64,000 nucleotides of DNA from positions 62,001 to 126,000 of the forward strand of contig JAJPHG010000026.1 of assembly GCA_021325375.1 (NCBI GenBank). The letters are read 5' to 3'. Below, one piece after another: positions 36,951 to 46,475 of the stretch (its first letter is position 1; each line of letters begins with the position of its first letter). The DNA comes from Alphaproteobacteria bacterium. GTDB lineage: Bacteria > Pseudomonadota > Alphaproteobacteria > Micropepsales > Micropepsaceae. The position numbers were made by a program, and so were the translations under genes. The notes under the pieces are model-generated. The model was given only the letters and a program-made list of their open reading frames with translations, was not told the DNA's origin and did no database searches.

Positions 36951-39900
36951 TGGGGTTTGATTGGAGGCACCTTCGAGCAACGACACGACCAGCGACGTGG
37001 GCGCTTGCGTTCGCGTTGCTGGGACTCGTCGGTCCCGCCGCCAGCGAGGACGAAACGCCGGTCGAGCGCACCTATGTGACCGCGCCTTCCGCGCGCCAGG
37101 GCGAGACGCCGGCGGACGCGGCGCGCGAGAGCGTCGGCTGCAAGAGCTGCCATACGACGACCGACGCGATGACGATGCACCGCACCGAGGCGGTGGTGCT
37201 GGGCTGCGCGAGCTGTCACGGCGGCGATGCAAGCGTCGTCGCGCCGGCGGGACTGGCGAAGACCGATTCGCAATATGCGGCGTTGCGCGACCGCGCCCAT
37301 GTCTTGCCACGCTATCCGCAAGCCTGGAACTTCCCCAGCGCCGCCAATCCGAAACAGAGCTACACGCTGCTGAACCGCGAGGCGCCGGAGTTCATCCGCT
37401 TCGTCAATCCTTCCGACTATCGCGTGGTGCGCCAGTCCTGCGGCGCCTGCCACATGCCGCTGATCGAGGCGGCGGAGCGCTCGCTGATGGCGACGGGCGC
37501 GATGTTCTACGGCGGCGCGTCCTACAACAACGGCATCATCCCTTATAAGAACTACATCATCGGCGAGGCGTATACGCGCGACGGCCTGCCCGCGAAGATC
37601 GTCTCGCCCGGCGATCCGCCCGGCACCGTCACCGACGAGCAGAAGAAGCGCGGCGCGCTGCCCGCGCTCTATCCCTTGCCGACCTGGGAGGTCGTCCCGC
37701 CCGCCGACATCTTCCGCGTCTTCGAGCGCGGCGGACGCAGCATCGGTACCGAGTTCGCCGAAATCGGCCTGCCCGACGAGAGCGGCAACCTGCAGGTGCT
37801 CGAGGAACCGGGCCGCCCCGACATCCGCCAGTCCAAGCGCGGGCCGGGGACGGGACTGCGCGTCGCGATCCCGATCCTCAATATCCACAAGACCCGCCTC
37901 AACGATCCGTTCACCTGGTTCATGGGGACGAACGACCAGCCGGGCGACTATCGCCAGTCGGGCTGTGCTTCGTGCCATGTGATCTATGCCAACGACCGCG
38001 AGCCGCGCGACAGTTTGGGCTATGAGAAATATGGCCGCGACGGCAAGAGCGCGAGCGCCGATCCCACCATCGACAAGACCGAATCCGGTCATCCGATCCG
38101 CCATGAGTTCACGCGCTCGATCCCGACCTCGCAATGCATGAACTGCCACATGCACCAGCCGAACATGTTCCTGAATTCCTATCTCGGCTACACGATGTGG
38201 GACTACGAATCCGATGCGCCGTTCATGTGGCCGGAGAAGCAGAAATATCCGACCGCCGAAGAGGTGCGCAAAGTCCTCGACCGCAATCCGGAAGGGGCGG
38301 CGCCGCGCGGCAAATGGGCCGACATCGACTTCCTGCGCAACGTCACCGACCTCAATCCGAAACTGAAGGACACGCAGTTCGCCGACTATCACGGTCACGG
38401 CTGGAACTTCCGCGCCGTGTTCAAGCGCGACCGCGACGGCAATCTGCTCGACGCCAAGAGCAACATCGTGCCCCCCGACGATCCGGAGAAATGGCGGCGC
38501 AAGGGCGAGAAGAAATTCGTCAAGCCGGGCATCAATCCCGGCAAGGCCGTTCACATGATGGACATCCATGCCGAGAAGGGCCTGCAATGCGCCGACTGCC
38601 ACTTCGCGCAGGACAGCCACGGCAACGGGCTGATCTACGGCGAGGTCGCCAACGCGGTCGAGATCGGCTGCAAGGACTGTCACGGCACCATCGACGCCGC
38701 GCCGAACCTGCGCACCTCGGGGCCCGCGGCGCCGCCGATGGGCAACGACCTTTCGCTGCTGCGCAATCCCGACGGCAAGCGCCGCTTCGAATGGGTCGAG
38801 CAGGAGGGGCGGCGCGTGCTGATGCAGCGCTCGATCGACGATCCCAAGCTCGAATGGCGCGTCAAGCTGGTGAAGGACTCCGTCGATCCCGCGAGCCCCG
38901 ATTACAATCCCCGCTCGGCGCGCGCCAAGCTGATGGCGCGCACGACGGTCAAAGGCCAGCAGATGCGCTGGGGCCAGGGCGTGGCGCGCAGCGATCTCGC
39001 GCACAAGGACGCCGAGATGCCCTGCTTCACCTGCCACACCGCGTGGACGCCCTCCTGCGGCGGCTGCCACCTGCCGATCGAGGCGAACTGGAAGACGGCG
39101 AGCCACAAATACGAGGGCGCCACGACGCGCAACTACGCGACCTATAACCCCGAAGTCGCGCGCGACGACATGTTCCAGCTCGGCCGCCACATGACGACCA
39201 AAGGCAACGAGATCGTGCCGGTGCGCTCGTCCTCGGCGCTGGTGCTGTCGTCGACCAACCTCAACCGCGAGCGCATCTACGTGCAGCAGCCGCCGATCTC
39301 GTCGATCGGCTTCTCCAGCCAGGCGTTCTCGCCGCATTTCCCGCACACGGTGCGCACGACCGAGACCAAGACCTGCAGCGACTGCCACGTCTCCAAGGCC
39401 AACGATAACAACGCGATCATGGCGCAGCTCCTGCTGCTCGGCACCAACACGGTGAACTTCGTCGGCCTGCATGCCTGGGTGGGCCTAGACGGCGCGGTCG
39501 AGGCCGTGCGCGTCAGCGAATGGAACGAGCCGCAGGCTGTGTTCGGATCGTATCTCCAGCGCTACGCCTATCCCGATTTCTACAAGCAGCACGTCGAGCG
39601 CAACAAGCGCGAGCTGATCGATTGGACGCGGGGTGCTGTCTTCGACAAGGACATGAGCGGCGAGACCAACCCGACCGAGGAGATCGCGAATATCGTCCAT
39701 TCCGCGGGCGGCGCCGCGCGCTGCCTGCAGTTGCGCGGCGAGTATCTCTATGTCGCCGAAGGCGCCGGGGGCTTCCGCGTCTATGACGCCGCCAGCATCG
39801 CCAACAAGGGCGTGTCGGAGAAGCTGATCACCGCGCCGTTCTCGCCGCTCGGCCAGAACATGCACGTCTCCACGAAGAACGCGACCTACATGGCGCTGCC

Positions 39901-40879
39901 GACCGACCAGTCCATCGCGCCCAAGCGCAACACGCCGCAGATGCGCGCGATGAACGAGGAGCAGCCGTTCCATCCGATCTACCACTACGCGGTGATCACC
40001 GACGCGCAGGAAGGCCTGATCCTGGTCGACGTCGACACGCTCACCGACCGCGAGCCGCGCAACAACAATCTCAAGCGCGCGCTGACCTGGAACCCGAACG
40101 GCGTGCTCAATGGCGCGCGCCATATCACGCTCGGCGGGTCGTATGCCTATATCGCGGCCGATGCCGGTCTCGTCGTGGTCGATCTCGACAAGCCGCTGAA
40201 GCCGACGGTCGCGGCGATCGTGAAGCTGCCGGATGTGCGCGCCTCGGCGCTGCAGTTCCGCTATCTCTTCGTCACCGACGCGCGCGGGCTCGAAGTGCTC
40301 GACGCGACCGATCTGGCGCATCCCAAGCCCGTGGAGGGCGCGACCATACCGCTCGCCGACGCGCGGCGCGTCTATGTCGCGCGCACCTATGCCTATGTCG
40401 CGGCAAAGCTGGACGGCCTCGTCATCGTCGACGTGAAGAACCCCGAGAAGCCCAAGCTCTACCAACGCGTGACCTTCGACGGGAAGCTGAACGACGCGGA
40501 GGACGTGATCGTGGGCTCGACGAATGCGTCGCTGTTCGCTTACGTCGCCGACGGAAAGAACGGCTTGAAGGTTCTCCAGCTCACCAGCCCCGAGACCCAG
40601 CCCAATTTCTACGGCTTCTCGCCCGCGCCCAAGCCCGAGCTCATCGCCTGGGCGCGCACATCCTCGCCGGCGCTGGCGCTGTCGAAGGGTTTGGACCGCG
40701 ACCGCGCCGTCGACGAGACCGGCAACCAGATCGCGGTGTTCGGGCGGCTGGGCGCGCGTCCCTTCACCCGCAAGGAGATGGAGAAATTCTTCATCGACGC
40801 GCTCGGCGACCAGTACCGCGTCAGCGACGCGCCGGACTTCGACGACTACGTGCCGGCCCGGAAGATGGCGAAGCGGTAG
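36950..40879 (+). CDS. decaheme c-type cytochrome with C-terminal LVIVD-repeat propeller
   Basis: 1309 residues. Signal segment ALAFALLGLVGPAASE, then ten CXXCH sites between about residues 63 and 808 (CKSCH, CASCH, CGACH, CASCH, CMNCH, CADCH, CKDCH, CFTCH, CGGCH, CSDCH). From about 920 to 1220 there are repeats ending in LVIVDV / LVVVDLDKP / GLEVLDATD, the LVIVD pattern that forms a beta-propeller, often on exported proteins. Haem is attached in the periplasm. The protein may stay there or be shown on the surface next to the barrel upstream. ATG 36950 is preferred (GGGGA 5 nt before); 36944 is possible. I know of no characterised protein with this layout. Confidence 0.85.
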   Translation: MGFDWRHLRATTRPATWALAFALLGLVGPAASEDETPVERTYVTAPSARQGETPADAARESVGCKSCHTTTDAMTMHRTEAVVLGCASCHGGDASVVAPAGLAKTDSQYAALRDRAHVLPRYPQAWNFPSAANPKQSYTLLNREAPEFIRFVNPSDYRVVRQSCGACHMPLIEAAERSLMATGAMFYGGASYNNGIIPYKNYIIGEAYTRDGLPAKIVSPGDPPGTVTDEQKKRGALPALYPLPTWEVVPPADIFRVFERGGRSIGTEFAEIGLPDESGNLQVLEEPGRPDIRQSKRGPGTGLRVAIPILNIHKTRLNDPFTWFMGTNDQPGDYRQSGCASCHVIYANDREPRDSLGYEKYGRDGKSASADPTIDKTESGHPIRHEFTRSIPTSQCMNCHMHQPNMFLNSYLGYTMWDYESDAPFMWPEKQKYPTAEEVRKVLDRNPEGAAPRGKWADIDFLRNVTDLNPKLKDTQFADYHGHGWNFRAVFKRDRDGNLLDAKSNIVPPDDPEKWRRKGEKKFVKPGINPGKAVHMMDIHAEKGLQCADCHFAQDSHGNGLIYGEVANAVEIGCKDCHGTIDAAPNLRTSGPAAPPMGNDLSLLRNPDGKRRFEWVEQEGRRVLMQRSIDDPKLEWRVKLVKDSVDPASPDYNPRSARAKLMARTTVKGQQMRWGQGVARSDLAHKDAEMPCFTCHTAWTPSCGGCHLPIEANWKTASHKYEGATTRNYATYNPEVARDDMFQLGRHMTTKGNEIVPVRSSSALVLSSTNLNRERIYVQQPPISSIGFSSQAFSPHFPHTVRTTETKTCSDCHVSKANDNNAIMAQLLLLGTNTVNFVGLHAWVGLDGAVEAVRVSEWNEPQAVFGSYLQRYAYPDFYKQHVERNKRELIDWTRGAVFDKDMSGETNPTEEIANIVHSAGGAARCLQLRGEYLYVAEGAGGFRVYDAASIANKGVSEKLITAPFSPLGQNMHVSTKNATYMALPTDQSIAPKRNTPQMRAMNEEQPFHPIYHYAVITDAQEGLILVDVDTLTDREPRNNNLKRALTWNPNGVLNGARHITLGGSYAYIAADAGLVVVDLDKPLKPTVAAIVKLPDVRASALQFRYLFVTDARGLEVLDATDLAHPKPVEGATIPLADARRVYVARTYAYVAAKLDGLVIVDVKNPEKPKLYQRVTFDGKLNDAEDVIVGSTNASLFAYVADGKNGLKVLQLTSPETQPNFYGFSPAPKPELIAWARTSSPALALSKGLDRDRAVDETGNQIAVFGRLGARPFTRKEMEKFFIDALGDQYRVSDAPDFDDYVPARKMAKR

Positions 40880-40885
40880 CAGCCC

Positions 40886-41019
40886 TACCCTCCCCTTGTG
40901 GGAGGGTCGACAATTTGCGTAGCGAAGCGAAGCAAATTTCGGGGAGGGGTAACAGTCCTGCTCACCCCTCCCCGAAAAATGCTTCGCATTTTTCGACCCT
41001 CCCTCAAGGGGAGGGTTGG
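40886..41019. repeat. palindromic intergenic element, family C, copy 2
   Basis: About 134 bp. Same nested arms as copy 1 at 9560, including gcttcgcatttttcgaccct and ggggaggggt / acccctcccc. It lies between convergent genes and ends 1 bp before the stop codon of the phosphodiesterase gene. Confidence 0.85.
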
Positions 41020-41020
41020 A

Positions 41021-41848
41021 TCAATCCTTCACGAACGGGAAGTCGTACGTCACAGCCGGCGCGAAATCGCCGGCGACGCAGACATGGGTGATGAACCGTT
41101 CCTTGTCCCACATCAGCAGCGTGTAGCCGGGCGGCTCGTCGACCAGGATCTCGCGGCCGTCGGGCACGCGCACATCCACCGGCGTCAGGTTCAGCGTCAA
41201 TTGGATCGAGGTCGCGGGCGACACCGCGACCTGCTGGCCCGCCAGCATGCCGTGATAGGCGCGATGGACGTGGCCGCAGATCAGCGTGCGGATCTGCGCG
41301 CGCCCCTTGATCGTCTTGGCCAGGCGCTTGATCCAGTCCGCATCCGGCGGCGGGTCCATCCACTGGATGCCGCTGATGATCGGCGGATGATGCAGCGCCA
41401 CGATGGTGGGCGTGCGCTTGTCCTGGCGGAGCAGGCGCTTGAGCACCGCCGCGCGCTTCCTGCAGAAACCCGCGTCGTTGCTGCCCTCTTCCAGCGTGTC
41501 GAGCATCACCAGCCGCACGCCGCCCAGATCGGCGGCGTATTGCACGAAGCCGTATTTGTCGACCGGTGTGCCCGGAAACGCCGCGCGGAAAGGCGCGCGC
41601 AGATCGTGGTTGCCGAGGCCCAGATAGAGCGGGATCTCGACCTCGTCGACGATCTTCTTGAACTCGACATATTCCTCGGGCTCGCCGCGGTCGACGAGAT
41701 CGCCCGAGGCGATGATCGCGACCGGGCGCGGCTTGCGCTCGTGGATGGCTTTCAGCACCTTGCGCAGGCGCTCCTCGTTGCGCGCCTTGTTGAGCGGATC
41801 CTTGTCGGAGGTGATGTGCAGATCGGTGATTTGCGCGATCGTCAGCAT
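41021..41848 (-). CDS. calcineurin-like phosphoesterase, CpdA-type (probable 3',5'-cAMP phosphodiesterase)
   Basis: 275-residue cytoplasmic metallophosphoesterase. The metal-binding motifs are in order and complete: TDLHI, SGDLVDRGE, LGNHDLR, ALHHPP, CGHVHRA. This set and the length match class III cyclic-nucleotide phosphodiesterases such as CpdA. The start ATG is 5 bp after the stop of the CHASE2 cyclase gene, with GGAGAAG upstream, so the enzyme that makes and the enzyme that removes the messenger are probably co-expressed. Other phosphodiester substrates cannot be excluded. Confidence 0.85.
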   Translation of the reverse strand: MLTIAQITDLHITSDKDPLNKARNEERLRKVLKAIHERKPRPVAIIASGDLVDRGEPEEYVEFKKIVDEVEIPLYLGLGNHDLRAPFRAAFPGTPVDKYGFVQYAADLGGVRLVMLDTLEEGSNDAGFCRKRAAVLKRLLRQDKRTPTIVALHHPPIISGIQWMDPPPDADWIKRLAKTIKGRAQIRTLICGHVHRAYHGMLAGQQVAVSPATSIQLTLNLTPVDVRVPDGREILVDEPPGYTLLMWDKERFITHVCVAGDFAPAVTYDFPFVKD

Positions 41849-41853
41849 GGCGC

Positions 41854-44097
41854 TCACTTCTCCGTCGCTTGGTAGACGCCGTCCCAGCCCGCCTCGGGCG
41901 GGCTCGCACGGCAGGCCTTGATGCGCGCGGCATAGAGATCGGCGAGCTTGCCGTAGCCGAACCGGGTCGCGGCCGGGCGAAGCTTCTCGAGCGCGGCCTC
42001 GGCGCCGTCCCAATCCATCGCGCGATACGCCGCGAGCATCGCGTCCTGCGCCGCGCGCAGTTCGCGGAACGACGTCATCCCGGCAAGCGCCGGCGGGCCG
42101 ACCAGCGCGAACAGCCGCTCGGGCATGTCGCGGCCGACGACGCGCACCAGGTCGAGCTCGATCAGCGCGAAATCGGGCAGGTTCTCGGCGAGGTCGTGCC
42201 CCATCGCGATCGGCACGCCGTAGATCTTGGTCAGGCCCTCGATGCGCGACGCCAGGTTCACCGTGTCGCCGATCAGCGAATAGTTGAGCCGCTGCTTGGA
42301 GCCGACATTGCCGACGCAGCACGGCCCGCTGTTCAGCCCGATGCCGATCTTCACCTCGCCCGGCCATACTTTTCCGGCCGCGCCGGCGTTGGCGGCGTTC
42401 ATCTCCTTGAGCTTGTCGAGCATCGCCAGCGCGCCGATCGCGGCGTTGCGGTGGTGCTCGGGATCGTCGAGCGGCGCGTTCCAGAAGGCCAGGATCGCGT
42501 CGCCGATATATTTGTCGATCGTCGCCTTCTTGGTCAGCAGCACGTCCGTCATCGGCGTGAGGAACTCGATCAGGAACTGGATGATCTGCGGCGCGGTCAG
42601 CTTCTCGGACATGTGGGAGAAGCTTCTGATGTCGCAGAACATCACGGTCATGTCGCGCTCCTCGCCGCCGAGCTCGAGCTGGCCCGGATCGCGCGCGATG
42701 CGCTCCACCATCTCCGGCGACAGGTAGCGGTCGAAGGCGCGGCGGATATAGGCGCGCGCGCGCTCTTCGCGGTAGAACGAGAAGAACGTCCCCGCCGTGT
42801 AGACCAGGACGACGCCGAAAGCGGGATAGGTCGGATCGAGCAGCAGCGAGCCGGTGCGGAACGCGAACCACGATCCGCCGGCCGACGCGCCGAAGGCCGC
42901 GAGCGACAGGATGCCGCCGCGCAGCGCGCCCAGCCAGGGCAGCAGCAGCGATATGCCGACGCCCAGCACCAGCAGGATCGCGCGCTCCAGCCCCAGCGAC
43001 CAATCGGGCCGTATGAGGAAACGTCCGAGGATCGCCTGCTCGACGACTTCGGCATGGACCACGACGCCGAGCTCGCTGCGCGACACCGGCGTGGAGACAA
43101 GATCGCGCAGGCCCGCCGCACCCGTGCCGATGAAGACGATGCGGCCCGCGAACAGGCTCTTCATCTGCGCCGGTGTGAGCGCGCCGGTCATGATCTTCCA
43201 CGCCGGCACGATCCGCTCGGGATGGTCTGCGGTGTAGTACATCCAAAGCCCGCCTGACGGCGTCGTCGGGATCTCGAACGAGCCCACCTTGAGGGCGACG
43301 ATGCCCTGCAAATTGCCGCCGCCCATCTCGCCGCTGCCGGTCGTGCTCTTGATGACGATGGCGCCCGCCCCCTGCGCCACGCGAAGCGCTTCGATCGACA
43401 GCGAAGGCAGGATGAGATCGTCGATACGGCTGACCAGCGGCGCGGTGCGCACGATGCCGTCATTGGAGCCGCCGACGAGACTGACGAAGCCGCTGCCGGC
43501 GGCCTTGTCGTCGATGACGGCCAGGGGGACGATCGCGCCTTCCATCTGCGGTATCGCGTCGAGCGGCGGGCTGCCCGAGATCGCGAACCCCGCCTTCTGC
43601 AGCGGGCGCACGGAATTGGGCTCGTGCTGGAGGAAATAGCCGGTGACCGACGGCGTCTCGGCCAGCGCCTGGCCGAACACCGCGTCGTGGTCGGGCGGAT
43701 CGCCCGGCCGCGGCAACCCGGCATGCGTGGAGGTGCGGTCCGGCTCGGAGAAGACGATGTCGGTGGCGATCGCGGACGCACCCGCTTGCGCGAGCGTGCG
43801 CACCAGACGCGCCATGTCGGTGCGCGGCCAGGGCCACTGGCCGAGCTTGGCCAGGGTGGCGTCGTCGATGTCGACGACGCGGACCGGGGCATCCTCGTAA
43901 GGACGGGGCGCGGCGCGCTGATAGGCGTCGAAAATAAGGTTGCGCGCCTCGGTCATGATGGCCGGATGCAGGCTGTGGACGACCAGGAGCACGGCGGTGA
44001 CCAACAGGCCCGGCCAAACGGCCTTGGCGAAATCGGCAAACGACCGCCTTGTACGGCGATTGCCCTTGCCCCCCGGACCGGCGCCCCCACTAGCCAT
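41854..44097 (-). CDS. CHASE2-domain class III adenylate cyclase
   Basis: 747 residues. TM1 at about 25-45, an extracytoplasmic CHASE2 sensor (about 50-345; VRVVDIDDATLAKLGQWPWP is the typical start), three further TMs (about 360-450) and a cytoplasmic cyclase domain (about 480-660). Metal-binding Asps are in VMFCDIRSF and YIGDAILAFW. The Lys of IDKYIGD and the GDTVNLASR motif favour ATP over GTP. ATG 44097 is preferred; a TTG-started form would reach 44175. CHASE2 proteins often occur beside FecR-domain genes, as here. The messenger is likely read by the cNMP-binding reductase at 51518. Confidence 0.92.
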   Translation of the reverse strand: MASGGAGPGGKGNRRTRRSFADFAKAVWPGLLVTAVLLVVHSLHPAIMTEARNLIFDAYQRAAPRPYEDAPVRVVDIDDATLAKLGQWPWPRTDMARLVRTLAQAGASAIATDIVFSEPDRTSTHAGLPRPGDPPDHDAVFGQALAETPSVTGYFLQHEPNSVRPLQKAGFAISGSPPLDAIPQMEGAIVPLAVIDDKAAGSGFVSLVGGSNDGIVRTAPLVSRIDDLILPSLSIEALRVAQGAGAIVIKSTTGSGEMGGGNLQGIVALKVGSFEIPTTPSGGLWMYYTADHPERIVPAWKIMTGALTPAQMKSLFAGRIVFIGTGAAGLRDLVSTPVSRSELGVVVHAEVVEQAILGRFLIRPDWSLGLERAILLVLGVGISLLLPWLGALRGGILSLAAFGASAGGSWFAFRTGSLLLDPTYPAFGVVLVYTAGTFFSFYREERARAYIRRAFDRYLSPEMVERIARDPGQLELGGEERDMTVMFCDIRSFSHMSEKLTAPQIIQFLIEFLTPMTDVLLTKKATIDKYIGDAILAFWNAPLDDPEHHRNAAIGALAMLDKLKEMNAANAGAAGKVWPGEVKIGIGLNSGPCCVGNVGSKQRLNYSLIGDTVNLASRIEGLTKIYGVPIAMGHDLAENLPDFALIELDLVRVVGRDMPERLFALVGPPALAGMTSFRELRAAQDAMLAAYRAMDWDGAEAALEKLRPAATRFGYGKLADLYAARIKACRASPPEAGWDGVYQATEK

Positions 44098-44242
44098 TGC
44101 CCAATTGTCGCCTTTAGGCCACTCGCGCGGAGTATTCGCCGTGACGGCGTGCCCAGCCGATTGCCCTTGCCCCAACGTAACAATACCTTAACATGAAGGT
44201 CGGGCATACGGCCACCTGTCCAGGTGTCCTTGGGGACCTGCC

Positions 44243-45565
44243 ATGAAGGCTTTTCGGGCGTCGGTGTGGGCGATGGGGGCGATCGCGGCCTCCTGCGTCG
44301 CAGTTGATATTGCGCACGCCTCAACCGGCAGTGGTCCGACCTTCGAGCAGGTGATGCAGGCGCCCGACGACGTCGATCTCAACATCGCCTATGCCAAGGC
44401 GCAGGCCGACAGCGGCCACCTGTTGAGCGCCGCCGCCGCCTTCGAACGGGTGCTGATGTTGAAGCCGAACGCGGCGTCCGTCAGGCTGCTCTATGCCGTC
44501 GTGCTCTACAGGCTCGACGACTTGCAGGGCGCGAACGCGCAGCTTGCGATGGTCGACGGCGCGCAATTGCCGGTGCTGGAGCGCAAGGAGCTCGACAAGT
44601 ACCGCCGCGTCGTCGACAGCGGCCGCAAGGACACCAAGGTGCACGGCCAGCTCGCGGCCGGCATCGCCACCAACAGCGACGCGCTCGGCGCGCTGGTCAC
44701 CGAATTCGACTTCACCGGAAAAGGCGCGCCGCGCGAGGCGGGCGCCGGCGCGGTGTTCTCCGGCCTCCTCGCCGGCTCGACCAAGCTCGGTTCGTCGGAC
44801 GACATGGAGCTCTACGGCGCGCTGGCGGGCTATGACCGCAATTCGATCTCCGGCCCCGACGATCAGATCCAATACGTCACCGGCGAAGCCGGGCTGAAAG
44901 AGACCGGCCGGATGGGCGCGTGGCAGCTCGGCGGGGTGGCGCGCTACTACCGCCTGCTCGGCGATCCCTACCTCACCGAATATGGCGGGCGCGGCGAAGC
45001 GAGCTGGCGCCTCGACACCGCGACGACGCTGAGCGCTTCGGCCGAAGCGGTCTGGCAGGATTACGACGAGCCGGCCATCGACGCCGTCAAATCTACCATC
45101 GGCGGCACCAATGACGGCGCGCGCTACGGCTTCCAGGGCGGCGTCACCTACCGCATCGACTCGCATGCGACGATCGCCGCGACCGGCGGCTACGAGACGC
45201 ACATCGCGGGCTACAAGGCGTTCGGTTACGACGCGCCCTTCGCCGGTGCGAACTTCCACGACCTCTTGGGATCGGGCGTCTATCTCGACGTCCAGGGCGA
45301 TCTGCGCTGGGTCAGCTACCGGGCGGTGGACACGTTCTTCCTGCTCAACACCAAGCGCTACGACACCGACGTCTTCGCCCGCGCGGCCGTCGGCGTGCCG
45401 CTGAGCGCGTTCAGCGCCGAGGGCGCGACCGCGGACGGGCTCGAGAACTTCGCCCTCGAAGGCTCCGTCAACTATGCCAAGCGCAACAGGTCCTTCCCGC
45501 TGTCCGACTATGACGGCTTCGGCGGCGAGCTTCGCCTGGTTTGGAATTTCGGCGACGGACGCTGA
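44243..45565 (+). CDS. TPR plus outer-membrane beta-barrel protein, copy 1
   Basis: 440 residues. Signal peptide to about 26, a tetratricopeptide-like helical part (about 33-130; FEQVMQAPDDVDLNIAYAKAQ, LLSAAAAFERVLMLKPN), then amphipathic strands to the end (GFGGELRLVWNFGDGR). The TPR-then-barrel layout resembles Slam-type or bacteriophage N4-type outer-membrane export proteins, but the barrel is not assigned. It is a paralogue of 46475-47815. FecR copy 1 follows 13 bp on. Confidence 0.75.
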   Translation: MKAFRASVWAMGAIAASCVAVDIAHASTGSGPTFEQVMQAPDDVDLNIAYAKAQADSGHLLSAAAAFERVLMLKPNAASVRLLYAVVLYRLDDLQGANAQLAMVDGAQLPVLERKELDKYRRVVDSGRKDTKVHGQLAAGIATNSDALGALVTEFDFTGKGAPREAGAGAVFSGLLAGSTKLGSSDDMELYGALAGYDRNSISGPDDQIQYVTGEAGLKETGRMGAWQLGGVARYYRLLGDPYLTEYGGRGEASWRLDTATTLSASAEAVWQDYDEPAIDAVKSTIGGTNDGARYGFQGGVTYRIDSHATIAATGGYETHIAGYKAFGYDAPFAGANFHDLLGSGVYLDVQGDLRWVSYRAVDTFFLLNTKRYDTDVFARAAVGVPLSAFSAEGATADGLENFALEGSVNYAKRNRSFPLSDYDGFGGELRLVWNFGDGR

Positions 45566-45578
45566 GCGGAGGAAACAG

Positions 45579-46475
45579 ATGAAACAGACGCTTTGCGTTC
45601 CCCGCCTCGCCCTTGTAGCCGCCTTGGCAGCCGCGCTCGCGGCCGCGTTCGTGCCCGCGTCCTTCGCCGCCACAAAGGTCGGTGTCAACGCGGCGATCCG
45701 CAACAAGGTCGAGATGCAGACCGATGCCGACAAGGCGCTGCGCCCGGCGGTGCCGCGCGAGGCGGTGCATCTGGGCGATCTCGTCGTCAGCGGCCCGCAG
45801 AGTTCGCTGCAGATGCTGCTGCTGGACCAGTCGGTGTTCACCGTCGGCGCCAATGCACGCATGAAGATCGACCGTTTCGTCTACGATCCCGACAAGGGCA
45901 CGACCGACATCGCGACCTCGGTCGCTAAAGGCGCGTTCCGCTTCATGTCGGGGCATCTGGTTCCGGGTGCCGGACACGAAGCGATCCGCACGCCGGTGGC
46001 CACGATCGGCGTGCGCGGCACCATCGTCGAAGGCGCGGTCGGCCAGGACGCGCTCGACGTCATGGCCGGCGAGCCGGGCGTGCCCGCCTATGGCGGCGAT
46101 CCCAAGGACGCGGTGCTGATCCTGCTCGGCGGTCCGGGCAACGGCGCCCAGGGCTTCGACAAGCCCGGCGCGATCGACGTCACCGGCGGCAACGCGACGA
46201 CGGCGGTCGAGCATGGCGGCAACGCGATGCTGTTCCTTCCGGGCCAGCCGCTCGTAGGCCCGTTCAAGCTTTCCGACGCGGCGTATGGACGGCTGACCGC
46301 GCTGCTCAGCCCCAAGCCCGGCGCGGGAGAAGCGGGCGGGCCGGACGTCGGTTCGGCGTCGGTCGGCTCGGGCGACATCTTGGGCATCGGCGATTTCGAC
46401 GGCCAGTTCCTCACCGATCCGCAGAACCTGGACCTGCCTCTCGGCGTGCGCTGCGATTCACCAAAAGGGTGCTGA
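45579..46475 (+). CDS. FecR-domain periplasmic protein, copy 1
   Basis: 298 residues. Signal peptide (ALAAALAAAFVPASFA), then a FecR domain (VHLGDLVVSGPQSSLQM, SVFTVGANARMKIDRFVYDP, TPVATIGVRGTIVEG) and a 110-residue glycine-rich tail. Here it lacks the cytoplasmic anti-sigma part and the TM of true FecR, so it is a periplasmic or envelope FecR-like sensor. GGAGGAAA precedes the ATG. It pairs with the TPR-barrel gene and lies near a CHASE2 cyclase. Confidence 0.85.
   Translation: MKQTLCVPRLALVAALAAALAAAFVPASFAATKVGVNAAIRNKVEMQTDADKALRPAVPREAVHLGDLVVSGPQSSLQMLLLDQSVFTVGANARMKIDRFVYDPDKGTTDIATSVAKGAFRFMSGHLVPGAGHEAIRTPVATIGVRGTIVEGAVGQDALDVMAGEPGVPAYGGDPKDAVLILLGGPGNGAQGFDKPGAIDVTGGNATTAVEHGGNAMLFLPGQPLVGPFKLSDAAYGRLTALLSPKPGAGEAGGPDVGSASVGSGDILGIGDFDGQFLTDPQNLDLPLGVRCDSPKGC

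Noticed and set aside
36833..39472. 879-codon frame opposite the decaheme gene
   Set aside because: It runs antisense through nearly all the CXXCH motifs of the decaheme gene; the coding strand has ten haem sites that cannot be chance.
44161..44190. ttgccc ... aatacc as a sigma-70 promoter for the TPR-barrel gene
   Set aside because: Poor match to the -10 box and spacing; not distinguishable from background.
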